Shown in pieces: positions 1 through 5,910 of a stretch of 6,187 nt of DNA. Source of the stretch: Synergistaceae bacterium (GTDB taxonomy: Bacteria > Synergistota > Synergistia > Synergistales > Aminobacteriaceae); contig JAFSNU010000379.1 in assembly GCA_017447325.1 (NCBI GenBank), positions 1 through 6,187 on the forward strand, in the 5' to 3' direction. Every line of letters starts with the position of its first letter. The first letter of the stretch is position 1. Under the pieces are notes generated by a model. That model was not told where the DNA came from, did no database searches, and was given only the letters and a program-made list of their open reading frames with translations. Position numbers and translations under genes: made by a program.

Positions 1-240
1 GGGCAAAGGCAACACGCTTGTAGAATAATTATCTATTACTTCCTCGACCTTGCGCGTGAACTCGACGAATAAATCTTCTTGAATAAACACTACCGCGTAA
101 TTTTCGCGGGCTAATCTCTCAAGCGTACTCTCGAAAGTATTGCGATTATCAGCGTCAAGCACAAACGTATTCACGCCGACGGCCTGAAACGGCAGAACCA
201 TCTCGTAACTGCCTATCGCAGCTAAATTATTACTTGACAT
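1..240 (-). CDS. ntpG: V-type ATPase subunit F, 3' end cut by the window edge
   Basis: Small central-stalk subunit of the V/A-type ATPase, which binds the D subunit of the rotor and lies in the cytoplasmic V1 part. Eighty codons are present from the ATG at 240-238; the rest, probably about 20-25 codons, lies beyond position 1. The visible protein starts MSSNNLAAIGSYEMVLPFQA, matching the family's opening strand 'IG..d.v.gF.a.Gv'. It continues with a helix rich in Glu/Arg, then YAVVFIQEDL (family 'yaiIfiTedl'), and ends in VLPLP where the family has 'PlivpIP'. It overlaps the end of subunit C by 11 nt and has a perfect AGGAGG site at 251-256, 10 nt from the start, inside the C gene, so translation is probably coupled. 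The symbol follows E. hirae naming, in which ntpG encodes the F-type subunit; others call it atpF. Genes A, B and D are expected next but are not visible. Confidence 0.9.
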   Translation of the reverse strand, partial: MSSNNLAAIGSYEMVLPFQAVGVNTFVLDADNRNTFESTLERLARENYAVVFIQEDLFVEFTRKVEEVIDNYSTSVLPLP

Positions 241-1231
241 GATTCAGCAGCCTCCTCGCGAACTCTCTATCAAGACCTCCGGCAACGCAGACAAGCGCAA
301 TGCGCATATTACGCGCCTCAGCCTCTTTATTTAATAAATACAGCAGCACACTTGCAGGCTTATTCGTCGCATATTTAGTCTTTTCAAGTATTTTAATTAA
401 ATACTCGTCAAGCGACTTCGAAATATCTGACAGCGCAGCGTTAATATCGCCCTGTTCCTGCAAAGTTTCAAGCATTGCGCCAATGTCAGTATGCGATAAT
501 AACTTGCCCCAAGTCTCGCGGGGTTCGTTTAATAACTTCGCAAGATCGCCCGGCGTTAAGCTTCCGCCCTCGTGAAAGAACGTCAAGCCTTTTGCCGCGT
601 CATAATTCATTCTCGCAAGTCTAATCGCACTGCGCAAATTTTCAGCGTCTATTTTAGCTTTAACCCATTGAATAATATCTGCAATATCTAATTTATTAGC
701 TATATTTAACATAGCTTTAAACATCGCATGATCTATTAAGATATCAACGGCCTGCGCGTTCTTCGTCTGATCCCACAAGGCCCAGCACTGGGGTATAACG
801 TCGTTTAATTTATACGGCAAAAATCCAAGCTCTTCAGTTTCAACAGCCTCGATTAATTCGTCCGTGTCGATCATTCCAAGTTTTGACAGCAAGTCATAAC
901 GTCTTGCGTTCAAATCTCCTGCTCTAACTTTAAACAAGCCTTTTAACAAGACTTTCACGTTATGAAAGTCATAAGGCATTCTGTAAAGCGTTAATAAGTC
1001 TTTATCAGGCACGAACTGGCCAAGCTCGGCGCAAGTTGCTAAAATCTCAGCGTCAATAGCTTTGTCAAAACTATTATTAGTCTGGGCAAGCCACTGCGCG
1101 TAAGACGTTTCGCCCAACGCCTTTAAAGCCTCTTCAATGCTCGGACTGTCCATGAGCCTTGAGAAAAAGGCTGTATCAAGCAAGTGGTTTTCCATGCCCC
1201 GCAGCCTTGCCACGGCGTACACGTAACTCAC
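230..1231 (-). CDS. ntpC: V-type ATPase subunit C (AC39/d family)
   Basis: Funnel-shaped socket subunit that joins the rotating central stalk (D/F) to the membrane K ring; homologous to yeast Vma6/subunit d. The chosen start is GTG at 1231-1229, giving 333 residues, close to the family's usual 320-350. The family N-terminus (Y.YAVARvR..E..LL) then begins immediately as VSYVYAVARLRGMENHLLD. A GGAGG at 1240-1244 sits 8 nt upstream. An in-frame ATG at 1282 would add 17 unlike residues and overlap subunit E by 35 nt, so it is rejected. Other family marks are YDFHNVKVLLKG at about residues 87-98 and the C-terminal KEAEARNMRI at about 302-311. The protein looks all-helical with no membrane segment. 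The gap to E is 16 nt and the gene overlaps F by 11 nt. Confidence 0.93.
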   Translation of the reverse strand: MSYVYAVARLRGMENHLLDTAFFSRLMDSPSIEEALKALGETSYAQWLAQTNNSFDKAIDAEILATCAELGQFVPDKDLLTLYRMPYDFHNVKVLLKGLFKVRAGDLNARRYDLLSKLGMIDTDELIEAVETEELGFLPYKLNDVIPQCWALWDQTKNAQAVDILIDHAMFKAMLNIANKLDIADIIQWVKAKIDAENLRSAIRLARMNYDAAKGLTFFHEGGSLTPGDLAKLLNEPRETWGKLLSHTDIGAMLETLQEQGDINAALSDISKSLDEYLIKILEKTKYATNKPASVLLYLLNKEAEARNMRIALVCVAGGLDREFARRLLNHVK

Positions 1232-1239
1232 AGCGGACG

Positions 1240-1248
1240 CCTCCCCTC
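1240..1248 (-). promoter_or_regulatory. Ribosome binding site fixing the GTG start of subunit C
   Basis: On the minus strand this reads GAGGGGAGG, ending 8 nt before the GTG at 1231. It overlaps the stop codon (TAG, 1250-1248) of subunit E. The site lies inside the longer open frame that begins at 1282, which is the main reason to prefer the GTG start. Seen in sequence; function inferred from spacing. Confidence 0.8.
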
Positions 1249-1826
1249 TACGCAAACAGCTTTTTGACGACTTCGGATTCAATATCGCCGCGAATACTAT
1301 TCACTAACATGTCCCAAGAACAGTTAGTATCGATTTTATCATTTCTAAGCACAAAGCCGCCCGCAATATTTAACTTCTCGCTTGCAAGCTTCAGCTGCGT
1401 GTGATGCGCTGAATTATAGCTCTCAAGCCATTTAGCGTCCAAATGCTTCTCGTCCTTGCCGGTTATAACAAGCTCGCTGCCGGTCTCGACCGCTTCAGCT
1501 AATAATTTATTTGCAAACGCAATATATTTATCAGCCGGAAGATCAGCCAACTGCTTTAAAGCTGCTGCAAAAGCCTCGCCGACTAAACGCTGTCTGACTC
1601 CTAAATCAAGTCTCTTAGCGTCAAGTCCGGCGACTATCTCGCGGCGTCTCAAAACTTCCGGCTCCTCTTTCGCCAGACGCTCGGCATAGCTGGCCTGAAC
1701 TTCTTTAATCTCAGCATTAACACTCTGCGTGATCTCGCGTATCTTTGCGCTGTTCTCCGATTCTATAGCCTGAATCTGAGCCTGCGAATCGGCTTTAATT
1801 CTACTTTTAATATCAGCAAGCGCCAT
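1248..1826 (-). CDS. ntpE: V-type ATPase subunit E (peripheral stalk)
   Basis: Peripheral-stalk (stator) subunit that pairs with G/H and holds the A3B3 head still against the rotor. It has 192 residues, normal for the family (about 185-200). Residues 1 to about 95 form a long charged helix rich in Ala, Glu, Lys and Gln, suited to a coiled coil with subunit G/H. The C-terminal part is the globular head-binding domain, with the family's GGFVLRNDKI at about 156-165 and the ending VVKKLFA (family 'l...ia..LF'). The ATG at 1826-1824 has an AGGTGA at 1833-1838, 6 nt upstream. It follows subunit K by 14 nt and precedes C by 16 nt. No membrane segment or signal peptide is visible. Confidence 0.93.
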   Translation of the reverse strand: MALADIKSRIKADSQAQIQAIESENSAKIREITQSVNAEIKEVQASYAERLAKEEPEVLRRREIVAGLDAKRLDLGVRQRLVGEAFAAALKQLADLPADKYIAFANKLLAEAVETGSELVITGKDEKHLDAKWLESYNSAHHTQLKLASEKLNIAGGFVLRNDKIDTNCSWDMLVNSIRGDIESEVVKKLFA

Positions 1827-1840
1827 AATCGGTCACCTGC

Positions 1841-2323
1841 CTAAGCAACCTGAACTCCCATAAGCATCAATATGCTCGTCAGAAGCGCAAGAACTGCGTA
1901 CGTCTCAACCATTGCCGGTAAAATTATAGCTTTACCCATTGCCTCGGGCTTCTTCGAGATCATCTGAATCGAAGCTGCCGAAGTCTTGCCCTGATAAATG
2001 GCCGAGATAAAGCCAACGATTGCGATCGGCAGGCAAGCCGCAAAGATCTGCAAGCCCTGGTTCCACGTGGGCATCGCAGGAGCTCCGCCGCCGAGCATGT
2101 TAAGCTGGTTTAAAACAAAGAACGTGATTAATAATCCATAAATTCCCTGAGTTCCGGGCAGAGCCTGAAGAATTAAGCAGCTTCCGAATTTATTGGGATC
2201 CTCTGTCATAACTCCGGCCGCGCTCTCACCGGCGATTCCGATTCCGATAGCCGAGCCGATGCCCGCAAGCGCAGATGCGCATGCCGCGCCGAACAGCGCT
2301 AAAGAAAGTCCAAGGTATTCCAT
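1841..2323 (-). CDS. ntpK: V-type ATPase subunit K, four-helix proteolipid with a sodium-type binding site
   Basis: Forms the rotating ion-carrying ring in the membrane. The ATG at 2323-2321 gives 160 residues, against 156 in E. hirae NtpK. There are four membrane helices in two duplicated hairpins, roughly residues 4-31, 47-75, 89-115 and 131-157. Hairpin 1 has LPGTQG at 55-60, while hairpin 2 has the ion-binding glutamate E140 in AMVETYA. Aligning the halves puts G57 opposite E140, so each subunit has a single carboxylate, as in true V-type rings. L55, T58, Q59, Q111 and E140 match the Na+ ligands known in NtpK (L61, T64, Q65, Q110, E139), so Na+ is the likely ion. This is inferred from residue identity, not measured. 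An upstream in-frame TTG at 2344 is rejected because the ribosome site lies within that extension. Gap to subunit I is 51 nt, to E 14 nt. Confidence 0.95.
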   Translation of the reverse strand: MEYLGLSLALFGAACASALAGIGSAIGIGIAGESAAGVMTEDPNKFGSCLILQALPGTQGIYGLLITFFVLNQLNMLGGGAPAMPTWNQGLQIFAACLPIAIVGFISAIYQGKTSAASIQMISKKPEAMGKAIILPAMVETYAVLALLTSILMLMGVQVA

Positions 2324-2333
2324 AAAAACACGC

Positions 2334-2340
2334 ACTCCTT
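2334..2340 (-). promoter_or_regulatory. Ribosome binding site fixing the ATG start of subunit K
   Basis: On the minus strand this reads AAGGAGT, leaving 10-11 nt to the ATG at 2323. It is inside the extension that would be read from the TTG at 2344, so it supports the shorter 160-residue protein that begins MEYLGLSLAL. Confidence 0.8.
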
Positions 2341-2374
2341 CCAAAATTTTGCAATTTAAATTTAATATTAATTA

Positions 2375-4369
2375 TTAAGCTTTAACGCTTACAAACTCTT
2401 CTGAATTTTTAAGCGGTGTAAACGGCTCTCCGCCGCCCGTGTAGAACTTTCCGAAGAATTCAACATACTGAAGTCTCAACGGGTGAACAAACGCGCCTAA
2501 TAAATTTATTAAGACACTGAATAAATGTCCTCCGGCCACGACGACAATGCCAATAAGCCAGCCGACATACGGGATATTCGCCGCCATTCCGCCCAATAAA
2601 TTAATTATCATGCCGATGACAGCTGATCCAAAGCCTAACGCAAGCAATCTGCTGTAGCTTAATATATCGCCCAGATACGACGTAGAGCCATAAAGAGCTA
2701 AAAAGCCCGAAATAATTTTTGAGAAAATATTTCCCTCTTTAGTCCAGGCCGAGTAAACAAATATAATTACAGCGCCTATAATCGCCATCCACTTGCCTAT
2801 AAAGCCAAACGCCGCCGGAAGCATTCCGCCCGCGCCCGTTCCAAATAAACAAAGTCCAACGATTAACAAGAACCATGAGATATCCGCGCCTATTGCATCG
2901 AAATAATTATTCTCTTTCAGCTTCTCGTAAGCCGATATTAACAGGCCGAACATTAAATGCACAACGCCTAACAATAACGAGATGCCCAAGACCTGCATGG
3001 GGTTCGTCATCGGATCGACAAGCATGAACGCATTTTTAACCGGTATTAAGAACGGCAAAAACGCGTCAATAAAATTGCCGAAAAAGCTTCCGCTGATAAT
3101 TCCGTATATAAAAGTAGATACTGCGCTGAATGCAAATAAAGTTACAAAATCTTTAATGCCTAACGGTATGCGCTTATATTTCTTAAACAGCCAGTAGATC
3201 GCCGCGCCCATGACTATAGCATAGCCCGCGTCGCCAAGGCACATTCCGAAGAACACAAAGAAGAACGGCGCCAACAACGGCGTCGGGTCAATGCCTTTAT
3301 ACTTAGGCGGCGAATATAATTCAGTTAAAATATTAAACGGCCTTACTAAATTTCCGTTCGTGAGCATCGTCGGCGGCTCTTCGCCATCCTCAGGGTCAGC
3401 AAAAGACAGAGCAACATTCGGGCTTATTGCCTCGATCTTGCCCCGCACTCTCTCAGTCTCTTTCGCCGGCAGCCAGAATTTAGTGTATAAAACGCTCTCA
3501 GTCTCGCCGCTCTCGCTTAAAGCCTGCCATCTTGAAACCAAGCTCGTCCAGTAGTCCGAAAGTTTTTGCACGTTCGGCATATACTCATCCGCAAGCTTCT
3601 TCATATTATTAACAAGCTCAGCGTCTTTTGCCTCAAGCTTATTAATAAGCTCAGCGTTTTTAGCCTTCTCCTCGCCGAGAGAGCCTTTAAACTCCGCCGG
3701 GACTTCGGCCATTGACATGCCGTTTTTAACGCACGCGTCCAAAACTTGACTTGCTTTGTCGCGCGAATATAAAACTACGACATAAACTTCCGGCGTCTTC
3801 GCGCTTACATTGCTAAAAAATACTTCAGTATCTTTAGCAAAATTATTTAAAGCATTTTTAAACGCCTCAAGCTGCTCTGACTTCACAACTCCTGCCGCTC
3901 CGGCCAACACGCGCGTGCCTTCGGTTATAACGGCAAGCTCGTACGGGAAAAAGCTGTAATTCGCAAGCAGAGCCTGATTAGCTCTTGCCTGCGATAATTC
4001 AAGCCTGACTTCGCCGAGTTCATGCTCAAGGCCGCGCACTTTCTGAGCCGCGCCGCTTAAATCCGTATCATGCGCAAGCTGTGACAGTTCGGACATGGAC
4101 ATAACAGGCTTCTCGCCGAGCATTCTGTCAAGCGACGGCACCGGATCGTTAAAGTGCGGCGTTAAAGCGCGCATTAAATAACGAACGTCCGCGAGACGCT
4201 CTTCGCTCTCGGCAAGCCTTGCCTCGATGTCCGACGGGCGCGTTCCGCCTTCAGCTTCCTGAGCGTTTATAATCTGACAAACGCCCGAGTCCTGGAGCGC
4301 GGCGGCGATCTCTTCGTGAACGGATTTATGATAATAAAGTTCCGCTTTTTTGAGCTTAGCCACGCCCAT
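2375..4369 (-). CDS. ntpI: V-type ATPase subunit I (membrane stator, a-subunit homologue)
   Basis: Stator subunit that forms the ion half-channels against the K ring and anchors the peripheral stalks; homologous to yeast Vph1. It has 664 residues, normal for bacterial/archaeal subunit I (about 620-670). Residues 1 to about 350 are cytosolic, with charged coiled-coil helices at about 47-66, 94-133 and 228-285. The rest is membrane domain with seven or eight segments, near 363-395, 407-430, 457-481, 493-512, 525-541, 570-592 and 600-628. Key marks are FFGMCLGDAGYA at 373-384, the channel arginine R574 in SYSRLLALG, and R632 and E637 in HPLRLQYVEFF. No key residue is missing. The start codon overlaps the end of G/H by 14 nt, with AGGTGA at 4379-4384, 9 nt upstream, which suggests translational coupling. 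The 51-nt gap to K is A/T-rich and shows no strong hairpin. Confidence 0.96.
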   Translation of the reverse strand: MGVAKLKKAELYYHKSVHEEIAAALQDSGVCQIINAQEAEGGTRPSDIEARLAESEERLADVRYLMRALTPHFNDPVPSLDRMLGEKPVMSMSELSQLAHDTDLSGAAQKVRGLEHELGEVRLELSQARANQALLANYSFFPYELAVITEGTRVLAGAAGVVKSEQLEAFKNALNNFAKDTEVFFSNVSAKTPEVYVVVLYSRDKASQVLDACVKNGMSMAEVPAEFKGSLGEEKAKNAELINKLEAKDAELVNNMKKLADEYMPNVQKLSDYWTSLVSRWQALSESGETESVLYTKFWLPAKETERVRGKIEAISPNVALSFADPEDGEEPPTMLTNGNLVRPFNILTELYSPPKYKGIDPTPLLAPFFFVFFGMCLGDAGYAIVMGAAIYWLFKKYKRIPLGIKDFVTLFAFSAVSTFIYGIISGSFFGNFIDAFLPFLIPVKNAFMLVDPMTNPMQVLGISLLLGVVHLMFGLLISAYEKLKENNYFDAIGADISWFLLIVGLCLFGTGAGGMLPAAFGFIGKWMAIIGAVIIFVYSAWTKEGNIFSKIISGFLALYGSTSYLGDILSYSRLLALGFGSAVIGMIINLLGGMAANIPYVGWLIGIVVVAGGHLFSVLINLLGAFVHPLRLQYVEFFGKFYTGGGEPFTPLKNSEEFVSVKA

Positions 4370-4685
4370 ATCTATCCATCACCTCTCCTGCTATCCATGA
4401 CGCTGCGCTGGCAATCTTGCCTTTATATCTGTCATAAAAGCCTTTTGCCTCGGCCTCGCGTTTCGCCAAAATATCTTTCGCTCTTGTCTCCGCGGTCTCT
4501 TCGGCCTTGCGGATTTTGTCTCTGAACTGACGCGCCGCGTTCTGTCTCGCCTCTTTCAGCGAGTTCTCAGCATCAGCCTGAGCCTTGTTTAATTTCTTAG
4601 CAGCCGAAGCCTTCGCCTCCTGAACATCAGCAGCCGCTTTCTCTTCCGCCGCCTTTATATCGTTAATACTCGGATTGCTCGCCAT
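4356..4685 (-). CDS. ntpF: V-type ATPase subunit G/H (peripheral stalk coiled coil)
   Basis: Partner of subunit E in the peripheral stalk. The protein has 109 residues, typical for the G/H family (about 100-120). Residues 8 to about 95 are one long Ala/Glu/Lys/Arg helix with few hydrophobics, and the tail GKIASAASWIAGEVM at 89-103 matches the family's C-terminal 'a..iv..i' segment. The family is low in complexity, so the assignment relies on size, composition and its place as first ATPase gene before subunit I, as in Thermus and archaeal operons. The ATG at 4685-4683 is served by a near-perfect AGGAGGTG at 4696-4703, 10 nt upstream and the best ribosome site in the window. The symbol follows E. 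hirae naming (ntpF); others use atpH or atpG. Confidence 0.85.
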   Translation of the reverse strand: MASNPSINDIKAAEEKAAADVQEAKASAAKKLNKAQADAENSLKEARQNAARQFRDKIRKAEETAETRAKDILAKREAEAKGFYDRYKGKIASAASWIAGEVMDRYGRG

Positions 4686-4712
4686 TTTGTCAATGCACCT
4701 CCTCCCGGGAAT

Positions 4713-4742
4713 TTTAAATTATTTAAAAATATTACGCGTCAA
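4713..4742 (-). promoter_or_regulatory. Possible weak promoter inside the rpsT-ATPase gap
   Basis: On the minus strand TTGACG (4742-4737, within the last codons of rpsT) is followed after 18 nt by TTTAAA (4718-4713). The -35 is good (5 of 6) but the -10 is only 4 of 6; a better TAAAAT at 4716-4711 would need 20 nt spacing. It could start ATPase transcription independently of rpsT. The gap is otherwise 46 nt with no convincing terminator, so read-through from rpsT is at least as likely. Confidence 0.25.
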
Positions 4743-4998
4743 TGCTCTTAACGAGTTTCGCCATGAGCTTCTTGCGTCTTGCCGCCGTGTTCTTGTGCAT
4801 AACGCCTTTCACAACTGCCTTGTCGATGACGCTCTGAGCCTCGTTTAAAAATTTCACGGCCTCGGCGTGATCTTTTGCCTCGACTAACGCCTTAACTTTC
4901 TTTACGGCAGTCTTGCAGCGCGAAGTCCAATAGCGGTTATAAAGTCTATTGCGCTCGGCAATTCTTACGCGCTTTTCAGCCGACTTTTTATTAGGCAT
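4732..4998 (-). CDS. rpsT: 30S ribosomal protein S20
   Basis: Small-subunit ribosomal protein that binds 16S rRNA early in assembly. The start at 4998-4996 gives 88 residues (family about 85-90) and begins MPNKKSAEKRVRIAERN, the classic S20 opening. The C-terminal part has the other family mark, AVVKGVMHKNTAARRKKLM, at about residues 61-79. The protein is rich in Lys and Arg, forming a three-helix bundle. An in-frame ATG at 5022 would add eight residues (MLKKEGSN) that span the ribosome site, so it is rejected. It is the first gene of the minus-strand run and lies 46 nt before the ATPase G/H gene. S20 represses its own translation in E. coli; whether that occurs here cannot be seen. Confidence 0.97.
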   Translation of the reverse strand: MPNKKSAEKRVRIAERNRLYNRYWTSRCKTAVKKVKALVEAKDHAEAVKFLNEAQSVIDKAVVKGVMHKNTAARRKKLMAKLVKSIDA

Positions 4999-5006
4999 GT
5001 TACTCC

Positions 5007-5013
5007 CCTCCTT
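5007..5013 (-). promoter_or_regulatory. Ribosome binding site of rpsT
   Basis: On the minus strand this reads AAGGAGG, 8 nt before the ATG at 4998. It lies inside the eight-codon extension from 5022 and so decides the start of rpsT. Confidence 0.85.
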
Positions 5014-5062
5014 CTTCAACAAACTTTTAAAATTAAATATAAAAACACAAAAAACTTTGCTA

Positions 5063-5092
5063 ATTTTAACATTTATTATTATCAGCTTGCAA
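5063..5092 (-). promoter_or_regulatory. Sigma-70-type promoter of rpsT (and probably the ATPase operon)
   Basis: On the minus strand TTGCAA (5092-5087) is followed after 18 nt by TAAAAT (5068-5063). A TG dinucleotide one base before the -10 (5070-5069) makes an extended -10. Transcription would begin near 5056, giving a leader of roughly 55-60 nt. The -35 is 4 of 6 and the -10 is 5 of 6. Nothing else in the divergent region fits this strand as well. Confidence 0.6.
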
Positions 5093-5114
5093 GAGTTGAA
5101 CGTGTTATTATAAA
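5087..5114 (+). promoter_or_regulatory. Possible promoter of the prepilin-like gene
   Basis: On the plus strand TTGCAA (5087-5092) is followed after 16 nt by TATAAA (5109-5114). The TTGCAA is its own reverse complement and is the same hexamer proposed as the -35 of rpsT on the other strand. The leader to the ATG at 5153 would be about 30 nt and pure A/T. A/T-rich DNA offers many -10-like words, so this is weaker than the rpsT call. Confidence 0.4.
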
Positions 5115-5152
5115 TAAATTAATTTTAATTTAATTTTTAAATTTTTTAAATT

Positions 5153-5515
5153 ATGCGCAAAAATTTTTTAAAGCACAAGGCCGAGAGCTTAATCGAAATT
5201 TTAATTGCTATTACTATAATTGCTTTAATCTTGCCGGGAATATTTTTCATGCCGACAGGAATTTTAAAGTCTATTATAGAATTGCGGCGCCATGACGCGT
5301 TAAGTTACGCCGCGCAATTTTATATCAGCCGCTTGCCTGAGCTCGGCGATATAACCGAGGCAAAAATTTTAAACATGCCTACTCAAACGCCCGACGGCAA
5401 AATTAATTTTAATTTAATCTCCTGCACTAAGATTAATAATAATTCTTTCAAAATTATTTTAGAAATTAAAGAGCTAAGCTCGAATAAAAGTTTTACGCTC
5501 GAGCATATAATTTAA
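5153..5515 (+). CDS. Small type IV prepilin-like protein (N-terminal methylation motif)
   Basis: Probably a minor pilin or pseudopilin of a type IV pilus or type II secretion-like machine, held in the inner membrane before assembly. The 120-residue protein starts with a basic leader (MRKNFLKHKA). The prepilin motif follows: predicted cleavage after A10, then ESLIEILIA, with the conserved glutamate E15 at mature position +5 and a hydrophobic helix to about residue 34. Alanine replaces the usual glycine at -1 and glutamate replaces the usual phenylalanine at +1. The rest is a short head domain with no cysteine pair (a single Cys near residue 90) and no other family mark. A TAA at 5147-5149 closes the frame upstream, so this ATG is the first possible ATG start. 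There is no Shine-Dalgarno site; the preceding nucleotides are only A and T. No pilus genes are visible nearby, so the exact role is unknown. Confidence 0.75.
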   Translation: MRKNFLKHKAESLIEILIAITIIALILPGIFFMPTGILKSIIELRRHDALSYAAQFYISRLPELGDITEAKILNMPTQTPDGKINFNLISCTKINNNSFKIILEIKELSSNKSFTLEHII

Positions 5516-5520
5516 ATTTG

Positions 5521-5596
5521 CTATAATAATTTTAATTGACCAAAACTTTTCACGCGAATTTTCCAAAGTTTTTCAGCTACATTTTCAGCTACAAAT
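5521..5596 (+). repeat. Copy A of a dispersed element that opens with TATAAT
   Basis: This 76-nt stretch matches 5721-5795 at about 82% (13 differences and one gap by hand alignment). Both open with CTATAATAATTTTAATT. In this copy a TG at 5519-5520 precedes the TATAAT (5522-5527) by one base, making an extended -10. It contains an 8-bp inverted repeat, AAAACTTT (5542-5549) and AAAGTTTT (5565-5572), with a 15-nt loop. It then has two perfect adjacent 12-mers TTTTCAGCTACA (5570-5581, 5582-5593). It begins 5 nt after the stop codon of the prepilin gene. Confidence 0.75.
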
Positions 5597-5686
5597 CATT
5601 AATCTAAATTATTTATTTGCAACAAGTCACAGCTTGCTTTTAAAAAATAATGTGTAACAAATTTTATCTCGCAAAAAAAGTTTTAG

Positions 5687-5719
5687 GCAAAAAATTTTTG
5701 AAGCTGCAAGATTTTTTGC
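5687..5719 (+). repeat. 9-bp perfect inverted repeat before the second TATAAT
   Basis: GCAAAAAAT (5687-5695) and ATTTTTTGC (5711-5719) are exact reverse complements around a 15-nt loop. The left part, GGCAAAAAATTTTT (5686-5699), is identical to the junction between units of the tandem array at 5911-6187, so this may be a single decayed unit. The stem is A/T-rich and not followed by a T run, so it is not called a terminator. Confidence 0.6.
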
Positions 5720-5727
5720 GCTATAAT
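5698..5727 (+). promoter_or_regulatory. Promoter-like sequence at the head of copy B
   Basis: TTGAAG (5698-5703) is followed after 18 nt by a perfect TATAAT (5722-5727) on the plus strand. No gene follows within the window, so if active it would make a short non-coding transcript running towards the tandem array. The -35 overlaps the loop of the inverted repeat at 5687-5719. Confidence 0.4.
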
Positions 5728-5795
5728 AATTTTAATTAATAAAACTTCTCACGACTAAACTCCGAAATTTTTCAACTACATTTTCAACTACAAAT
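5721..5795 (+). repeat. Copy B of the dispersed element that opens with TATAAT
   Basis: This is the second copy, starting exactly 200 nt after copy A. The stem position is kept: AAAACTTC (5741-5748) against GAAATTTT (5764-5771), again with a 15-nt loop starting TCACG and ending CC. Relative to copy A one pair changed from T-A to C-G on both sides, and another became C against A. The doubled 12-mer is also kept, here TTTTCAACTACA twice (5769-5780, 5781-5792). Confidence 0.75.
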
Positions 5796-5910
5796 AGGCC
5801 ATGTAAATTTAATTATCATAATTAATTGCACTCGCGTTTACAAAAATAAACTCGAAAATTTTTAGCGCACAAATTTTAAAATTTTCATCAAACATTTATC
5901 AAGCAAGCTA

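Noticed and set aside
1232..1282. Longer subunit C starting at an ATG at 1282
   Set aside because: The extra 17 residues do not resemble the family, overlap subunit E, and contain the ribosome site; the GTG at 1231 fits better.
2324..2344. Longer subunit K from a TTG at 2344
   Set aside because: The Shine-Dalgarno site lies within the extension; the ATG at 2323 gives the usual family length.
300..4525. Plus-strand open frames of 60-90 codons opposite the ATPase genes
   Set aside because: They are antisense to strong protein families, have no ribosome sites, and their translations resemble no protein.
4712..4728. Terminator between rpsT and the ATPase operon (7-bp inverted repeat TTTTAAA/TTTAAAA)
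   Set aside because: The stem is only A-T pairs with a 3-nt loop and is followed on the transcript by a C/G-rich ribosome site, not a T run.
4999..5022. Longer S20 from an ATG at 5022
   Set aside because: It would translate through the ribosome site, and S20 proteins start at MPNKKSA.
5542..5573. Rho-independent terminator for the prepilin gene
   Set aside because: The 8-bp stem has only one G-C pair, a 15-nt loop and at most one T after the stem; listed only as part of the repeated element.
5619..5641. Small hairpin CAAG-TCACAG-CTTG followed by CTTTT
   Set aside because: A 4-bp stem is too weak to call a terminator.
5631..5909. 9-bp inverted repeat AGCTTGCTT (5631-5639) and AAGCAAGCT (5901-5909) as ends of a mobile element
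   Set aside because: It is short, does not extend, has no target duplication seen and encloses no gene; in such low-complexity DNA it may be chance.
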